Shown here: in pieces, positions 37,671 through 51,074 of the stretch
Layout of the letters: each line of letters opens with the position of its first letter
Numbering within the stretch: position 1 is the stretch's first letter
Source: Distichodus sexfasciatus
Lineage: Eukaryota; Chordata; Actinopteri; Characiformes; Distichodontidae
DNA length: 64,000 bases
Assembly: GCA_032718565.1 (NCBI GenBank)
Contig: JAVGVS010000002.1
Location: forward strand, 6,619,560 to 6,683,559
Direction of reading: 5' to 3'
Position numbers and translations under genes: made by a program
Notes under the pieces: model-generated
Told to the model about the DNA's origin: nothing
What the model saw: the letters and a program-made list of their open reading frames with translations, nothing else
Databases searched by the model: none

Positions 37671-38978
37671 TTAAGGGGCTATAAAGTAACTAGTATGGGA
37701 TTAACACTAAATGCTAAATTATCATTGTTAAATCCTTCAGAAGCACTTTGTCATTGAGTTCAGTAGCTGTACATGTATAGCGTGGGGTCACTTCCTATCA
37801 CTATTTAAAAATGACAGTCTTAACATTACGCTACAGCATTGATTTAATATCAGATACCAACTATATACTTTGGGCCCTAATCGATACACCATATTAGACT
37901 GAATCAAGCACTGTTTAAACAATGGTACCTTTTATGCTTAATGTTTAGCAGTAGTGCATTAAGTTACATTGACTTACATTTTCCATTCGTGTTAATGTCA
38001 CCATCATATGAGGTTCGGTCACTTAAAACCACTGCACCACCTCCTGCAAGTAAAGAATGAAAACAAAACCAGCTACACATGGGGTTTGTCCTAAAATGTT
38101 CAGTTCCTAATTCAGGGATGTAGTCTTTATTTGCCTTGTTTTTCTTTGACATTCAAAAAGAAGAAATGTGTAGGAAAAACCTGTTTGCCTCTTAATTCAT
38201 GTGTATTTTGTAATTTTTACATTTGGTCTGGCACCAATAGTAAACATGTTTACCTAGGATGCAGTTTACCGAATGCAGATTAAACTTATAGAATTTGTGT
38301 AGTGGATTTATGAGGCCTTCCTCTTAAACCTTAGTTGGCTCCAGGAAAACTATTCCTGCAGTTGGGACCTGCAAGTCATTATGGGTTAATAGGGTCTAAG
38401 TGTCAAAGTGTTTAATGTGATCAGACTTTCCTCCTGAAATATCATGTCTTTACACACCTGAGAATTGTTTCTCGTCAACCTCAAAATCCACACCAGCATT
38501 TTACAATGTCAGCTGCTCTTCGAGGGCGCACCTGTTGGTAAGAAATCCAGTCACATCGATGGGCACATGGTGTTCCAGGGAGAGCATCATGATAAGACCA
38601 CTGGGGTTCACTGGGATAGAACCGGCTGCTCAGATAGGCCTTCCTGCCTTTTGCTTTTCTCGCTCCATCCGACTCCTGCTGATAAACGATGTTTTCATCA
38701 CTCGTCCTCCCGGCCCACGCTGCGAGAGTCATGAGGAAGAAACGTCCTTGAAATAAGGACAAGCCAGGCAAAACGGTCTGAGCTCGACAATCTTAGAGCG
38801 CGTGTTTCTGTTACCAGGGTAAATGGAATAGAATAAGACAACCATCTCCAAAATGCACACTTTCACATGAACCACCTTATAATGTAAAAACATTCAGATT
38901 AGACAAAGATAGGAGAAAGAGTGGAGTTAGCTGGGTGTGTGTGCACGCCTAGAGCTCACTGTGAAATCCTGTATTATC

Positions 38979-39213
38979 CGTTATTGTGAACAAACCACAG
39001 CACAGCATACAGTGCACTACAATGAAATGCGACCGCTGCATTTGACCCATTCGTGAAGGAGCAGTGGGCAGCTAACATGGGCAGTGCCCAGGTAGCAGTG
39101 CTTGGGGACAGTACCTTGCTCATGAGCGATACCTTTACCGGTCCTTGGATTCGAACCTGTGACCTTTTGATCATTGGCCGCAACTTCCAATCCCTTATGA
39201 CACCAACTGCCTC
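38979..39213 (-). repeat. tRNA-derived SINE, copy 6
   Basis: TTATTGTGAACAAACCACAG start, CTGCATTTGACCCATTCGTG, CAGTGCTTGGGGACAGTACC and a perfect reverse B box GGATTCGAACC at 39147-39157. Minus orientation. Confidence 0.78.
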
Positions 39214-39861
39214 TATGTGAGTGCTCGTGCTCATTAGGAAAAATGTTTTTAAAGATTTATGTGAAAAACTAAAAAAACTAAAATGTTTGCTCTTTGTTAT
39301 TGTAATTAAAGTTAGGGTTAGGAGTAGGGTTAGCAATGTATAGATCTGCTCATATGGAAATTAGTGGATGGAACTTGCGAATCCTTCAGATGTGTATCAA
39401 ATGTGTGTGTGTGAGACAGAGAGAGAGAGAGGAAGAGAGAGAAGGAGTAGAAGTCATCACGACACATCCAGCTGCCTCTGGTCTTGTATATCTCGCAGCC
39501 GGTTGAAGCCCACAAGCTGTGGGAAGCTCAGAGTGAAATTACAGAGTTGCCTTTGATGTCTCCTCTCTTTATGATACCAAAAAAGTTTATTTATAACTTA
39601 AATGTTGAAGTGCCAAAAAGTGTAATGAATGTTTTTTTCCATCACTATTTCTTCTGCACTGTAAAGATTTCTATTTTTTCCTTCTTAAAATGCGTTATGT
39701 CCTCTCCTTCACATTCGTCATCTTTCCTCTCTCTATCTCTCTCTCACACCCTTGCTCTACCATTCTTCTTTCCCTTTGTCATCACTCTCCATCATGGTCT
39801 TTCTTCATTTCCCCTTCTCCATTATTTTCATGCCCTCTCCACCTTTTGCTTTTAGCTGTTC

Positions 39862-39891
39862 TGTCTCTTTCTTTCTTTCTTTCTTTCTTTC
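39862..39891. repeat. (CTTT)n microsatellite
   Basis: About seven CTTT units within a pyrimidine-rich stretch (39690-39930). Confidence 0.92.
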
Positions 39892-41879
39892 TAACTAATA
39901 ATTTCTCTAAATGTCTCTCCATCTATCCCCCAGGCTTTTTTCTTTTATTATTATTCTTTTGTGTGTGTGTGTATGATGTTGACACAGAAGCAAAGCTGAT
40001 TGGATTGTGTTTTATGTGCTACCAGACCAACACTTCACTTGCAGACCACACACACAAACACACAAATATTCACAAACTTTGTCACTGGATTATATAAAAA
40101 CCTTGTTCTGTTAAACTGTAAGTATTAAATTAAAATCTACTGCACGCAAGAAAATCTGAAAATATTAGTTAATTTCATTGCAAGAACTGATATTTGCTAT
40201 TTGAAGTCACGGCCAGCTTTAGGAAGCTGCAGTGTGACGCGCGCACGCGTGTGTTTATAAGTGTGAATCAAGTCCTTACTTTTTTTCTTGCAAGTCTTCC
40301 AAAGCTGTCAGAACAGCTTTCAGCGCAGGCAGTAAAACAATGACATAAAGCCTTAAAGCTGCAAAATTCAGAAGGTCTTTGCTCTTTCTTTGCTCCTCCC
40401 TCCCTCCCTCCTGCATCTCACCCCTTGTGCATGTAATCAGGCTGTGAAATTACGCCGTCCTGCTCATGTCCGTGCCATCCTCTCCCCCCAACCCCGCGCG
40501 CAAGATGGCAAAAATAGGACTGTGATCTTGTGCTTATTGAGATGTGAATGAACACAGCAGAATGTGGGCCCATAAATAGAGGCCCTGCTAGGATAATGAT
40601 ATGGCCTTTTCTGGAAAAGAAGTGCAAAAAAAAACGTTAAAAATTCAAACAGCGCTTCATTACGAGCTACATCAAAGCACCGTTCTGTTTCCACGTCCGC
40701 AGCCTCTTCCCGGCTCAGGCGCAAGCTTCAGGCCTTATAATATTTTCTTATTGTATAACAGCCATTTGCAGGACAGGCTTTGCCCGTTTGAGAAACGATC
40801 TACTCCTAATGCTGTTTTTGATGCAGCTCTTGCGGGTGTGAATCGCGTGCAGTATGTTTGCTAAATTGGATGGTGACTTTTAGGCCTTTACAGTGCCTTT
40901 GGCCTTTTTGGTTTATTGTGATTTAGCTTCAGCCTTTCAGCAGCCTTTTTCCTCAGAATGTCACACATGCATCTTTAAACAGTGGTCATTTGCGACTCTT
41001 CTCACGCTCTCCGTCTCCTTGGATTACTTGGCGCGCTCATGACGAGAGGAAGAAGAGATTAGCTTTAACCACATGTCATGCATATTCCAGGACTCTCTAT
41101 GTAATTTTCTTATAAAATAATGGACAATGGGATGATGACATTCCCAGACTCAGTTGCATTTCATACTTCGGTCGGACTCATTTTCCATTTCTCACTGTTC
41201 AAGTCTCAAAAATGAAGTAATTTTGGAAAGTGTTCTTAAACGGCTCACTTGAGGTAATTCCTCTTTTACCAGTGCATTCGGGAAAGAAATGATCGATCTC
41301 TGCTGTAGTGCCATGGTTGGTTTGTACCTGCTCAGACACCACCAGTTTCTGCACAGTGCCAGATCTGTCTGATTTGCGGCAAAACAGCAAACATTGAATG
41401 CCTAATCCTGGCCAATTTGAGACATTTCCAACACCAACTCCCTGCTTTTTCCCCCAGCGTTAAGCTCTTCATCCTCTTTTAGCTTGCTGTTGCCGCAGTC
41501 TTAAAAATGCTCTTCAGCTGCCTTGCTATGCCCAGAGCCACACAATTAATAACAAATGACAAATGTTTGAAGTGTGTGGAGTGTGTTGTTCTTAATACCA
41601 AAGTAACATTATATCTATGTGTTGTGAAATATAGGTGATATGAAAGAGCTGGTTTTAGTTGGTCGCTATCTTTAACTTCACCAATAAACTTCCTCTGTGT
41701 CATATAGAAATTCCCTTTTTTGTGTTTATTTGTGTAGGTTTTCTGTTTGCACTGTTTTATGATTTTACATTTATCTGCAGAATTATATTACATTTATATG
41801 GCCAAAAAGTAGGTGAGGCATATTTTGAAGTGCTCTATTTAGGACATATTTAGCATTAACCTACATCTAGAGCTATATG

Positions 41880-42070
41880 TTTACATTTACGTTTACCACT
41901 TTGTGCCATTAATCAGACACTCTTATCCAGAGCCAATATTATTTCCTAATTACAGGAACAAGTTGGAGTTAAAGGTTTTGCACGGGGGCCCAATGGTGGT
42001 TTTTAGTCTCCCTGGGATCTGAACTGCCAAGCTTACAGTCAGTTACAGAGTTCACATACTCAGATCACCA
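41880..42070. repeat. Dispersed repeat (CAGACACTCTTATCCAGAGC family), copy 2
   Basis: TTTACATTTACGTTTACCAC, CAGACACTCTTATCCAGAGC, TTATTTCCTAATTACAGGAA and GAGTTAAAGGTTTTGCACGG match the copy at 32138-32345 in order. It continues with GGGATCTGAACTGCCAAGC. Confidence 0.62.
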
Positions 42071-42339
42071 CAGTGGTGGTTCATTTAACTGTTAGAGTTA
42101 TTAACATTTATCTGTGTAAATGTTAATGTGGTAAAAAGATTTCAACCAGGGAGACCATCATTACTGTGAATCGACAAGTGTGTTTATTTGTTAGAACAAT
42201 TTGAATGTTAACTGTTATGTTTACTGTTAAAATATCTGCAAAACTTAAATGTTAGTCATACTTTTTTACTGTTTTATTAAAAGACTGGATATATAATTTT
42301 TCATATTGAAACTTTATCTAACCTCCTGCACATCCAGTG

Positions 42340-42600
42340 TCAAAGTCAGCTTCCACTTTTGTAGGCAATACTGCATCCAAACTGTCTCTCCTCTACCTCT
42401 ATTTCTAGTTCTAGTTTAAAGTTATAAAATGTATATTTTGTATTCTATTTATATATTGTTTATTCTGCGTGCCTTATTTGTTCTTTGTCCTTTATTTCCT
42501 ACTGCACTGAAAAACTGGAGCCACGTCGTCTTGTCTCTCTGTATATCTGTACAGTGTATATAACAGAGATGACAATAAAGTTTACTTTGACTTTGACTTG
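42340..42600 (+). mobile_element. Probable LINE 3' tail
   Basis: Contains ACTGCACTGAAAAACTGGAG and GTGTATATAACAGAGATGAC followed by AATAAAG and a short CTTTGA repeat tail. A GACAATAAAG signal with a short tandem tail is the usual 3' end of several fish non-LTR families. No reverse transcriptase sequence lies upstream. Confidence 0.45.
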
Positions 42601-44115
42601 AATGTATATGTGAAAAAGTGTTTGGCAGAAGCCCATTGCTTGGTTGCCGGCTCTATCGTCTCTGAAGCAGGCAGATCTGCCTGTGAGACCACCCTGGGAC
42701 CCAAACTTGGAGCTGAAGGTTGTGGAGGGGTGGAGGTGGGCGAACCGAATAGCTGTAACCACAAAGAAGCAGGTTAAATTACTCCTTATATATAAAAACC
42801 AGGACTAATGTCATTGGTAGCGCTGGCGCGCATTAGGTCTCCTTGTTTGAACTTTCTTATTCACTTTCATATGTTTTCTGGCAATTGGAAAACCTCCATT
42901 AAACTAAAAACAAAATGTGGTTAAACCTTTTTTTAGGAAGAACTATTTATTTAAGCTTCATTTGGAGCCTTGCAAATTGATTTTGTTGCCTGGCCATAGT
43001 GTCAAACTAACTGAAGATATGGAGGGATCATGATGAAACCAGAAATATTCAGAACATGTCCTTCATGGAGCATGTTTGACCTGTGTATATCAGTGGGGAT
43101 ATATAAAATAAAAAACATTCATATCATTTAACAAGAGTTCTCCATAGAGCACCATAATAGCTATATCTAAATCTATCTATATTGGCAGCTGTAATGTAAC
43201 AAAGATACGGTTGTCTTGTTACTCAGCGGCCCGCTACTAACCAGCGGCGCGACACTGGAAGTTGTTGGAGGCCTGTGAGTGAGTGTCAGCTGCAGCAGCA
43301 TGAAGCCTGCTTGACAGTGAACAGTAGAGCCATCACAGAGTTAATTAGAATGAGTAGAGATTGGAGGATGCAGTGTGCATACAATGGAGGTCTCTCTGCC
43401 CTTCCCTCACCTTGTCGGCTTAGGACCCTGATTAAGAAAAATCCACTTTGAATGCTTCAGTGGCTCAGGTTCCCCTTCCCGGGACCTAGAATATCTAAGT
43501 CATAGTTACAATTCTTCTCTTTAGGCACAGGTGGTCCTGCCGTACTAGCAGTGTGCACCCTCTTGTTGTATTACAAAGTAAAGCCCATCATCTAATTGTA
43601 CTAATCTCAGACTTTAAAGTAAACTGCTAATAAAATATACTAACAGTTGTTTGAGAATTTAGAACATGGTTAAGATAAATTGTTCTCGGTTGTCATGCAT
43701 TTTTAACTATAATTAATTTTCGATGGGAGACCCAAGCAGCTCAAAATGAGACTCTGCCATGAATTGCTAATTTGTATAAAATGAATGAAAGTTAAAAGGG
43801 TCTTTAAATTGATTGAAGGGATTGCAGTAGCATCAATTTTAGTTTCACATTTTTCATTTCTGTTTCCCATTTCACATGATTTTTTGCCTGAGTGAGTCCC
43901 CCCATGATTTATGGAGACAGCTAGAAATGATCAGGAATGCAGAAATGTTAGAAATATGGGAAATGTGACTAGAGCAGGTTTACTGGAAATTTTTGGTTGA
44001 TGCTCTTAACCCTAAATAGAGTCAAATTGTGATACACCCTATTTGTTAACTATTGTTTTATTTTAATCTCCATTAAGTGAATCACTCAATTGATTTTTTT
44101 ATTGAAGACTCAATA

Positions 44116-44137
44116 AACACACACACACACACACACA
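44116..44137. repeat. (CA)n microsatellite
   Basis: Eleven AC units. Confidence 0.9.
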
Positions 44138-44356
44138 AATACAGTATATATCCACTAATTATCACAAACAGCAAAGGTCAGTGAAGTCAGCACGCATTTC
44201 TATAGCCGCTAGAAGGAAGGAGATGGAATGGCATGAAAATGGAAGGAAACAGGACAGTTTAAAAGGGCACCAATGAAGCCTGTATTACTCTGGGCTGTGT
44301 TGAATCTTGCATCTTTTGTGTATTATTTGTTGATGAAAGAAGTTGCACATCTAGAC

Positions 44357-44552
44357 AAGAAATGTGATCTTTACATTTGACGCATCCATGAAGGAGCAGT
44401 GGACAGCTGATGGGGAATGCTCAGGGAGCAGTGCTCGAGGATGCTTCCTTGCTCATGAGTACCTCAGTGATTACCTTCCCAGCCTGGGATTCGAACCAGC
44501 GACCCTCTGGTCATGTTGTCAGCTTCCTAACTGTTACACTACCACTGTCCCA
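44357..44552 (-). repeat. tRNA-derived SINE, copy 7
   Basis: Lacks the outer left end. It starts at the GAAATGTGATCTTTACATTTG block and carries GAGCAGTGGACAGCTGA, GCTCATGAGTACCTCAGTGA, reverse B box GGATTCGAACC (44487-44497) and the CACTACCACTGTCCC end. Minus orientation. Confidence 0.75.
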
Positions 44553-45689
44553 GAATTTTTGTCCCAGCGGAATGCAGTGATTCTCATGTAATTCTGCATG
44601 TCTTTTTTTGTATTGCACGTCATAGCAAAGATTTTGGTATAATTCTGTGATAAATTGTGTTACTCCAAGATTTGTATTTGTCATTTTATTTTAATCTTGT
44701 GTATTCTTGTGTGTGCATGTGTATAAATATGACAAGTGTGTGCTATTGGAAATGTCACAGGTCGTTGAACAGTTGGCCACGGTAATGACGTCAGTCGATT
44801 TCTGCTTTTTTCACTCTCTTTTTTTTCTCAGTCTTTTTTTGGCTCTGGCTCCTTGCTGTGGTCATCCATTACCACAGTGCTGACACCCACACTCCTTGCA
44901 TCCTTTTTGTCAATGTACCTTCACCCATATGCACGTAACATCCCATGGCTGCGATGGAGGATTTCGCCCCTACCTCTCTATTCTCACCCACTCCAGTCTC
45001 ACATCAGGCCCTTGGAGGTTGACCATCACATTGTACAAGCTCCCCTCACACACACACAAATTTATAGATGGAGTGAGATTGGTTCAGTCAGACAGACAGA
45101 AAGAGAGAATGGTCCAGTCAGGTATTGACTGGGGCAGCTCCTACGTGTCTGCCAAAGACAAAGAAGAGCTTAAGAACTCTAGGAGGAGGAGAGAATGGTC
45201 TGTTCCTTTATCTGTTATAAATTCATTCACTATTACATACTTGCTTGTCTGACTTGATATTTTTTTAAGAACACTTTGTGCTCATTGATTTGCCTTGATG
45301 TGCAGTTTTTTTTTTATCATACCCTTAGTCCTTCGTACTATTTAGTACTTAAGATACAATTATAAAACCATTATAAATATGAAATTTTCATTCAATGAAA
45401 ACAAACTGCATAGTGCAGTATAGCAGTGAAGAATGAGACATGGATCCATTGAATATGCTTTACTATTCATCTTAGCTGCTTTACAACAGGTCATTACCAG
45501 CCCTTAGTATTTATTACATCCTTAACTCAAGACTTTGTGACGTTCCTCTGTGTCTTTGAGGTAATGGCTGTCGTTTTGAGACTGCAGAAATTATTGTGTC
45601 AGCTCTTTTCACCCATAAAAGGCGTTTGAATGCTGTTCCACCATGTGCATAAATTTTGTTTTCATTTGAACATACTACTTGTACATTAG

Positions 45690-45898
45690 TGTGTTCGACC
45701 TGTGAGTGAAAGATCACTGGTTCGAATCCCGAACCAATAAAGGCACCACTGAGGTACTCATGAACAGGGTACTCTTCTCAAGCACTGCTACCCATATTAG
45801 CTGTCTACTGCTCCTTCACAGATGGGTCAAATTTGGAGATCACATTTCATGGTACACTGTGTGGTGTGTTCACAGTGACAATCATCACTTTCACTTTG
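45690..45898 (+). repeat. tRNA-derived SINE, copy 8
   Basis: Plus-orientation copy with a perfect B box GGTTCGAATCC at 45719-45729, CACTGAGGTACTCATGAACA, ACTGCTCCTTCACAGATGGG and a GTGTTCACAGTGACAATCAT end. It is inverted with respect to copy 7, 1.1 kb away. Confidence 0.78.
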
Positions 45899-48447
45899 AT
45901 TATATTTGTAGTAATATGCTAAAAAAAAATAGAATAACCTTAATACCTGGGATATATTTTACCCCTATTTTGAAATGTATGTAAATATACTTTTAAAATA
46001 CATTTTTCTACCATATACAGCTGAGATGCTATTGGTCCAACAGCAACATCAGAAATATTTATTGTCTCTCATGCTCGTGTTCCCCTCACTAGAGCACCTG
46101 TAGATCATGTACCACCCAGTCTGCTTTCCTTGTGAGTTTAATTCTGTTATCATCGCTGCCAGTGTTTTTCCACGCAGGAATATACCAATGGCTTTGTCCC
46201 AGCACTTGCCCAACCAACCAATATATGCGAACAGATTGCAATTTAAGAAAGGAAACAGGCCCTCCTTCATTTGGTATATCTGACTATGCTGCCCTTTTCT
46301 TCATTCCAGAATACAAAAAGGACATCCTCTGAGCTGTGTTGGTAGATCCAAATTCCACAGTCCAACAAACCATTTGCGGGAGATGGAGGAAAACAGTTTG
46401 GATCTGTTACACTTTCTGGACTGAAAACTGCATGTAAATCTGATTTTACAGGGCAGTTTCATTCAGCAAGTCAGAATAGTTTTGGCAGCATATATAGGTG
46501 CAACAGGATATTAGTAAGTTATAAATATTGTTTTGGCTCAACATTGTATAAAAAATGATAAACTGTTTATACAGAAGTTTAAGTAGTTTGGAGTTAACAA
46601 TCCACTTCCACAAGTGTTCATTCCTGATTGGGCAGCATCTTCAGCCCATATGATTATGCTTTGACACAACTGTATTATTTGTTTCATTGAAACATCTATT
46701 TTTGACTTCCTGGCTCAGTCAGTAGCCCCATGTTTTAAAAGATGTTATCGACACTTTAACTAAACAACACGCCTGCATGTCTTAATGATTGCTGCCGTGT
46801 AGCACTCACACCTGATAAGCTTATCAAAAATCTAATCTGCTCTTCTAAATGACATCGATCCACACTAGTTTGCCTACCACGCAAACTGATTTACCGAGGA
46901 TGCCATCTCACATGTCCTGAGGGCTAAGGAAAATTTATTTGAAATGTGTTGTTTGTAGCTTGGTTCCCTTCACCATAAACTGGATCCCACTGAAGAGAGT
47001 CAGCAACTTTAGGTTTCAGCTTTTTTAGCTATATTAATGCACATTTTGCTGGTTTATCTGACATATTTAATTAAGGTAGTTACAGCCATACAAGTATAAC
47101 TTAATGCTAAAGTCACCTTTCATCCCTACAATTTTACCATTGTACAAGGATTTAACCTTTTTCCATGCTTATTTATTCAATTTTTTGTTTAATGTTTAAT
47201 CCATTTCATTCATTGGTTATTTTATGTATTATTTTGGTGCATCAATATAAATTTACGTGACAAATACGTGATGCATCTGAAAGCATGCTAACACATTGTA
47301 AGTCCATCAATCAGTCATTACATTTGCCCTGATTCTTTTCTTTCTCCCTTTTCCTCATGTTGCATATACATACATCCTTGATGGCAGTCACTGTTTAACA
47401 CTCAGACTAATTTGCAGATCTCTCCACCTCAGTTATCTATTTTTATGCGTCCTCCATTTGGTATGGTGTATGAATAGCGGTGAGAAAGACCTGCATCATC
47501 AAAAGCCTAAAGGGATGTTGGGCACAGAACAGTGCTTGTTTATGCACTTTCAGACTCTGCTGCTTTTTGTCCTTGTGTTTCACTCGACAAAACCATTAAA
47601 TGAAAGGTTCACTGTATTTCATCCCATGTCTTATTGAAATGATTTCCCATCATTTAGCATCTTGCATAGCACAGCCACAGTAATAGCTGCGGTAATGAGA
47701 ATCTTACTGCCCTGCAGTATCTTACCGGGTTTAAACAGAGTCCAAGGGTACAACCATTTAAACCTTCAGAACTCCCATAAATCTTCTTTACAAAGATTGA
47801 AAATTCATGCCCATCTTTATACATTGTGCTACAACTACAAGCTACACTGTCTACTGAATTTTATTGCCTGTAGCTTTTCTGTGCAGACTTTTAGGAGTGT
47901 GTTGGGAAGGTGTATAAAAATTGAAGAGCTAGACTTTATTTTGCCATATAAGGGAAAAGCACAACTTGAAGTAGATGGTTTATGATAACAGTGTGCAAGT
48001 ATGTTCCCGTGTTTTATTGCTACATTCCTATTTTTAACACTAAATATAGATGAACAATATATTATCATACTGCATATAGTTTCAAAGAGTAAGTTTCATA
48101 TGGAATATTACATATAATATATGATGAAATACAAAAACATCCAGATAGAAAATCACTGATATCATTCTTTGATGGTTTCTTGTAAGGATGCAATAAAACA
48201 TACAGGGAAAGTAACAGGAAGTGAGAGCTAAGGACTGCTGAGGATATTCTCAGTAAAAGTTATAAAGGGATAAAGGACAGAGTAGGAGAGGTGCCAGAGG
48301 ACATGGGTTATCTGGACAGATTTGCTTGCTAAGACTGTGCCAGGGCAACTTTCTAACAAGCTGTTCAGAACAACTAGAAGGAATTCAGCAATTCTGCTGA
48401 GTGTGTATTAGGGGTCTGTTACACCCCTAATTACTAATTACACCTGC

Positions 48448-49150
48448 ACAGATGAGCCAAAACATGACCACGGATTAAGCAAGACATGTTGGTCATCAAC
48501 TGTGCATGTTATCATCCAGGATATAATACATGAAAAGCAAACAGTTCTAATAGTCTTTATGTTGGAATTTGAAGAAATGGACCTGAAATGGGTGACCTGA
48601 GTGACTTTGAAAAAGGCCAAATTGCAACTAACATTTAAATGGTTGCACAGTGCCCAAAGAGTATCTATTCACAGTGATCTGCGGTGGAAGTCCTATGAAT
48701 AAATGTTTCCTGGTCCAATGAGTTCCCTTTTCCCATTTCCCATCTTTGGAGAATGTGTGCCATTTATCTGGTGCCATCATGAGAATGACACCAAGATTCC
48801 CTGTAACATTAAGACTTCTGTTGGGAATATGTTGCGCTTGGTAACATTCTGCTGAGAAACCCTGTGTTTGGCCATTCAAGTGAGTCAGTTTGACATTGGC
48901 CATCTTTCAACAGTATTTACAGAGAGCAGTGGTTACATTCGGCATCAAAATGTGCCCCACCACACTGCCCGAACAGTTGAGGATTATTTGCGGAACATGT
49001 TGAAGAGTGCATTGTATTATCTTTCTACATTTTTGAGGGCCTAATTAAGCATCTCTGGGATGTGCTGGAGAAAGAATTCTGATCTGCATCTGCGCTAGGA
49101 CTTCAAGGAGCTTTTGTAATGTACAGACTTTGTCAGGTGAGAGTGGTTTT
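48448..49150 (+). mobile_element. Degenerate Tc1/mariner-like transposon relic
   Basis: Decayed transposase pieces are readable on the + strand. SWSNEFPF (around 48708) resembles the WSDES/RF block. QNVPHHTARTVEDYL (from 48946) resembles QDNAPxHTARxVxxWL, with the QDN aspartate changed. KHLWDVLEKEF (around 49047-49079) resembles the PIEHLWDxL block. The pieces are in family order but separated by frameshifts and stops, so the copy is dead. The outer boundaries are approximate and no terminal inverted repeats were identified. Confidence 0.65.
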
Positions 49151-51074
49151 GGTTACAAAAGGGTTACTGGCAGCGCATTAGAAAGTTGACCACAGGGGTC
49201 ACCATACCTATTGGGTAGCTATGCTTAATGCAAGCATGTTCAGTAACTGTAAATATTGTAGACAAAATAGCGTCAAAAACAAAATTCTTTTGACATATGC
49301 AGAAGCACACCATTGACAACACAGGGGCCTCTTTTTTAACTGCCACACACTATTACCCAGAATACCTCCTGGACACAGGGCATTGTGGGATTGCATAGTA
49401 GGCAGAATAGTTTGCTGTGCTCTTGTGTCTGACCGCAGGGCAAGAACAAAAATACGAGATATCAAATTCATTAATGATCGCCATTTTGTGGCGTGCTCCG
49501 AGTGCCGGGAGCACAGCTGTAGTTAGCATTTCACACATGCTGTGGGTGGACTGGGGATCATTAAAAGAGATTGCTCTTTCTTTTTGCTTGCCCATAAGCT
49601 GTTTCTATGACAATGCGGGGGTAGTCAAAGCAGCAGGGGGTTTTTGCACACGCACATTCACACACAGAGATACACAGAAATAACCATGCAGTGACATTTA
49701 TACTCAAGCAAAATATCCTGGTGTTTTACTGCAGTGGTGCACACACACACACACACAGGCATGTGGTACAGGATGTGCTGAGACTCCATCAGCATTCTTT
49801 TAAACAGCAGGCTCAAGCCAATAATCTGCTGCAGACCAGAGAAGGAAGCGGCATCTGTCCCGTCCTATAGCATATGGCTTCATTCGTAACGCTCACCACT
49901 GGATACACAGGGGAGAACGGTGGAGAGACAGAGGGAAATGAAAGGACGGGTGGGTGGGTGGACATGCAAGAGAAACAGATGTGTGGTCCATCTCATGCTT
50001 TCAGGACATTTGGGAACATGGCAGGCCAGAACAGAGATGCAATCTATAAGAAGTTGGAGCTGAGAATGCGGTTAAAAAAAGAACAGTGATGGAAGAGAGT
50101 GGGGGGCCAGAAAGTAAGAGGTCAGATAGAGAGAAAGTTCATGGTAGATAAAGTGGGACACCATCTGACAAAAATGCACTTCAGTTACAGGAAGCTTTTA
50201 GGTACACACACGCACCCTATCTTCTATGTGCATCTTTATGTACCTGCATGGTGCTGCCATACATATGTGGATACACGTGTGTGTGTGAGTTTGCATTTGT
50301 TTCCATACCACAGGAAAGCACCATTTGCATTTAGTTCTTACATTCCCATGTCATCCCATGAGAATTATTTTGGAAAACTAAAAGGTAAACAGTTTTAATT
50401 GCTGAGGTTAAGATTAGGACACTTTTAGAATTACTTAGACATAATAATAGTAATGATTAGATTCATATTCAGTATCATAGTGTGTGTGTCCAGCCATTAC
50501 TCTGACCATCGCCACTACAAGCTACTGCGGTTCTCACTCTTGTCGTCTCATCCTCCTCATCTTGTTTTGTCTCATTGTGAGTGAAGTCAAGATACCTTTG
50601 CTTTGTAGAAACATAAAATGGAAACATGATAGAACAAAATGTTTAGTCTTTGGCCTGCCTGTTTCAGCCTTTGCAAGTCAGAGACAACAAGCCTTCTGAA
50701 GAACAACAAAAGACAAAAAGGCACATCTCAAAAAACAGGAGCTTCGTGTTTTTGTCTGCGCCTATTTTTGCTCCCCAACCCCAGAGCCACCTGCAGAGGG
50801 GAGACTTTATTCTCCATTCATTATTTACAAAGACTCCGTCTTCCTGCTGCTCTCTGCCAAAACAGACCCTCTCTCAGGAATCTGCTCTTTACAGCCAACT
50901 AGAGATGGCACAGAATGGGGGTATATTTTTGAGCAGAGCTTCTTTTCTGTGAAGAATCAAAATATGTATGATTTCACTTAAAACTTGTTCAGAGTGAGAA
51001 AAAAGGTAGTAAGAGTAATAATCTCAATCTTGCTACCTGTAGATATATATATATATGTGTAAAAGCAAGACCTA

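Noticed and set aside
39311..39333. Interstitial telomere-like TTAGGG units
   Set aside because: Only two to three imperfect units. They are too short to indicate a telomeric fusion and are likely simple sequence.
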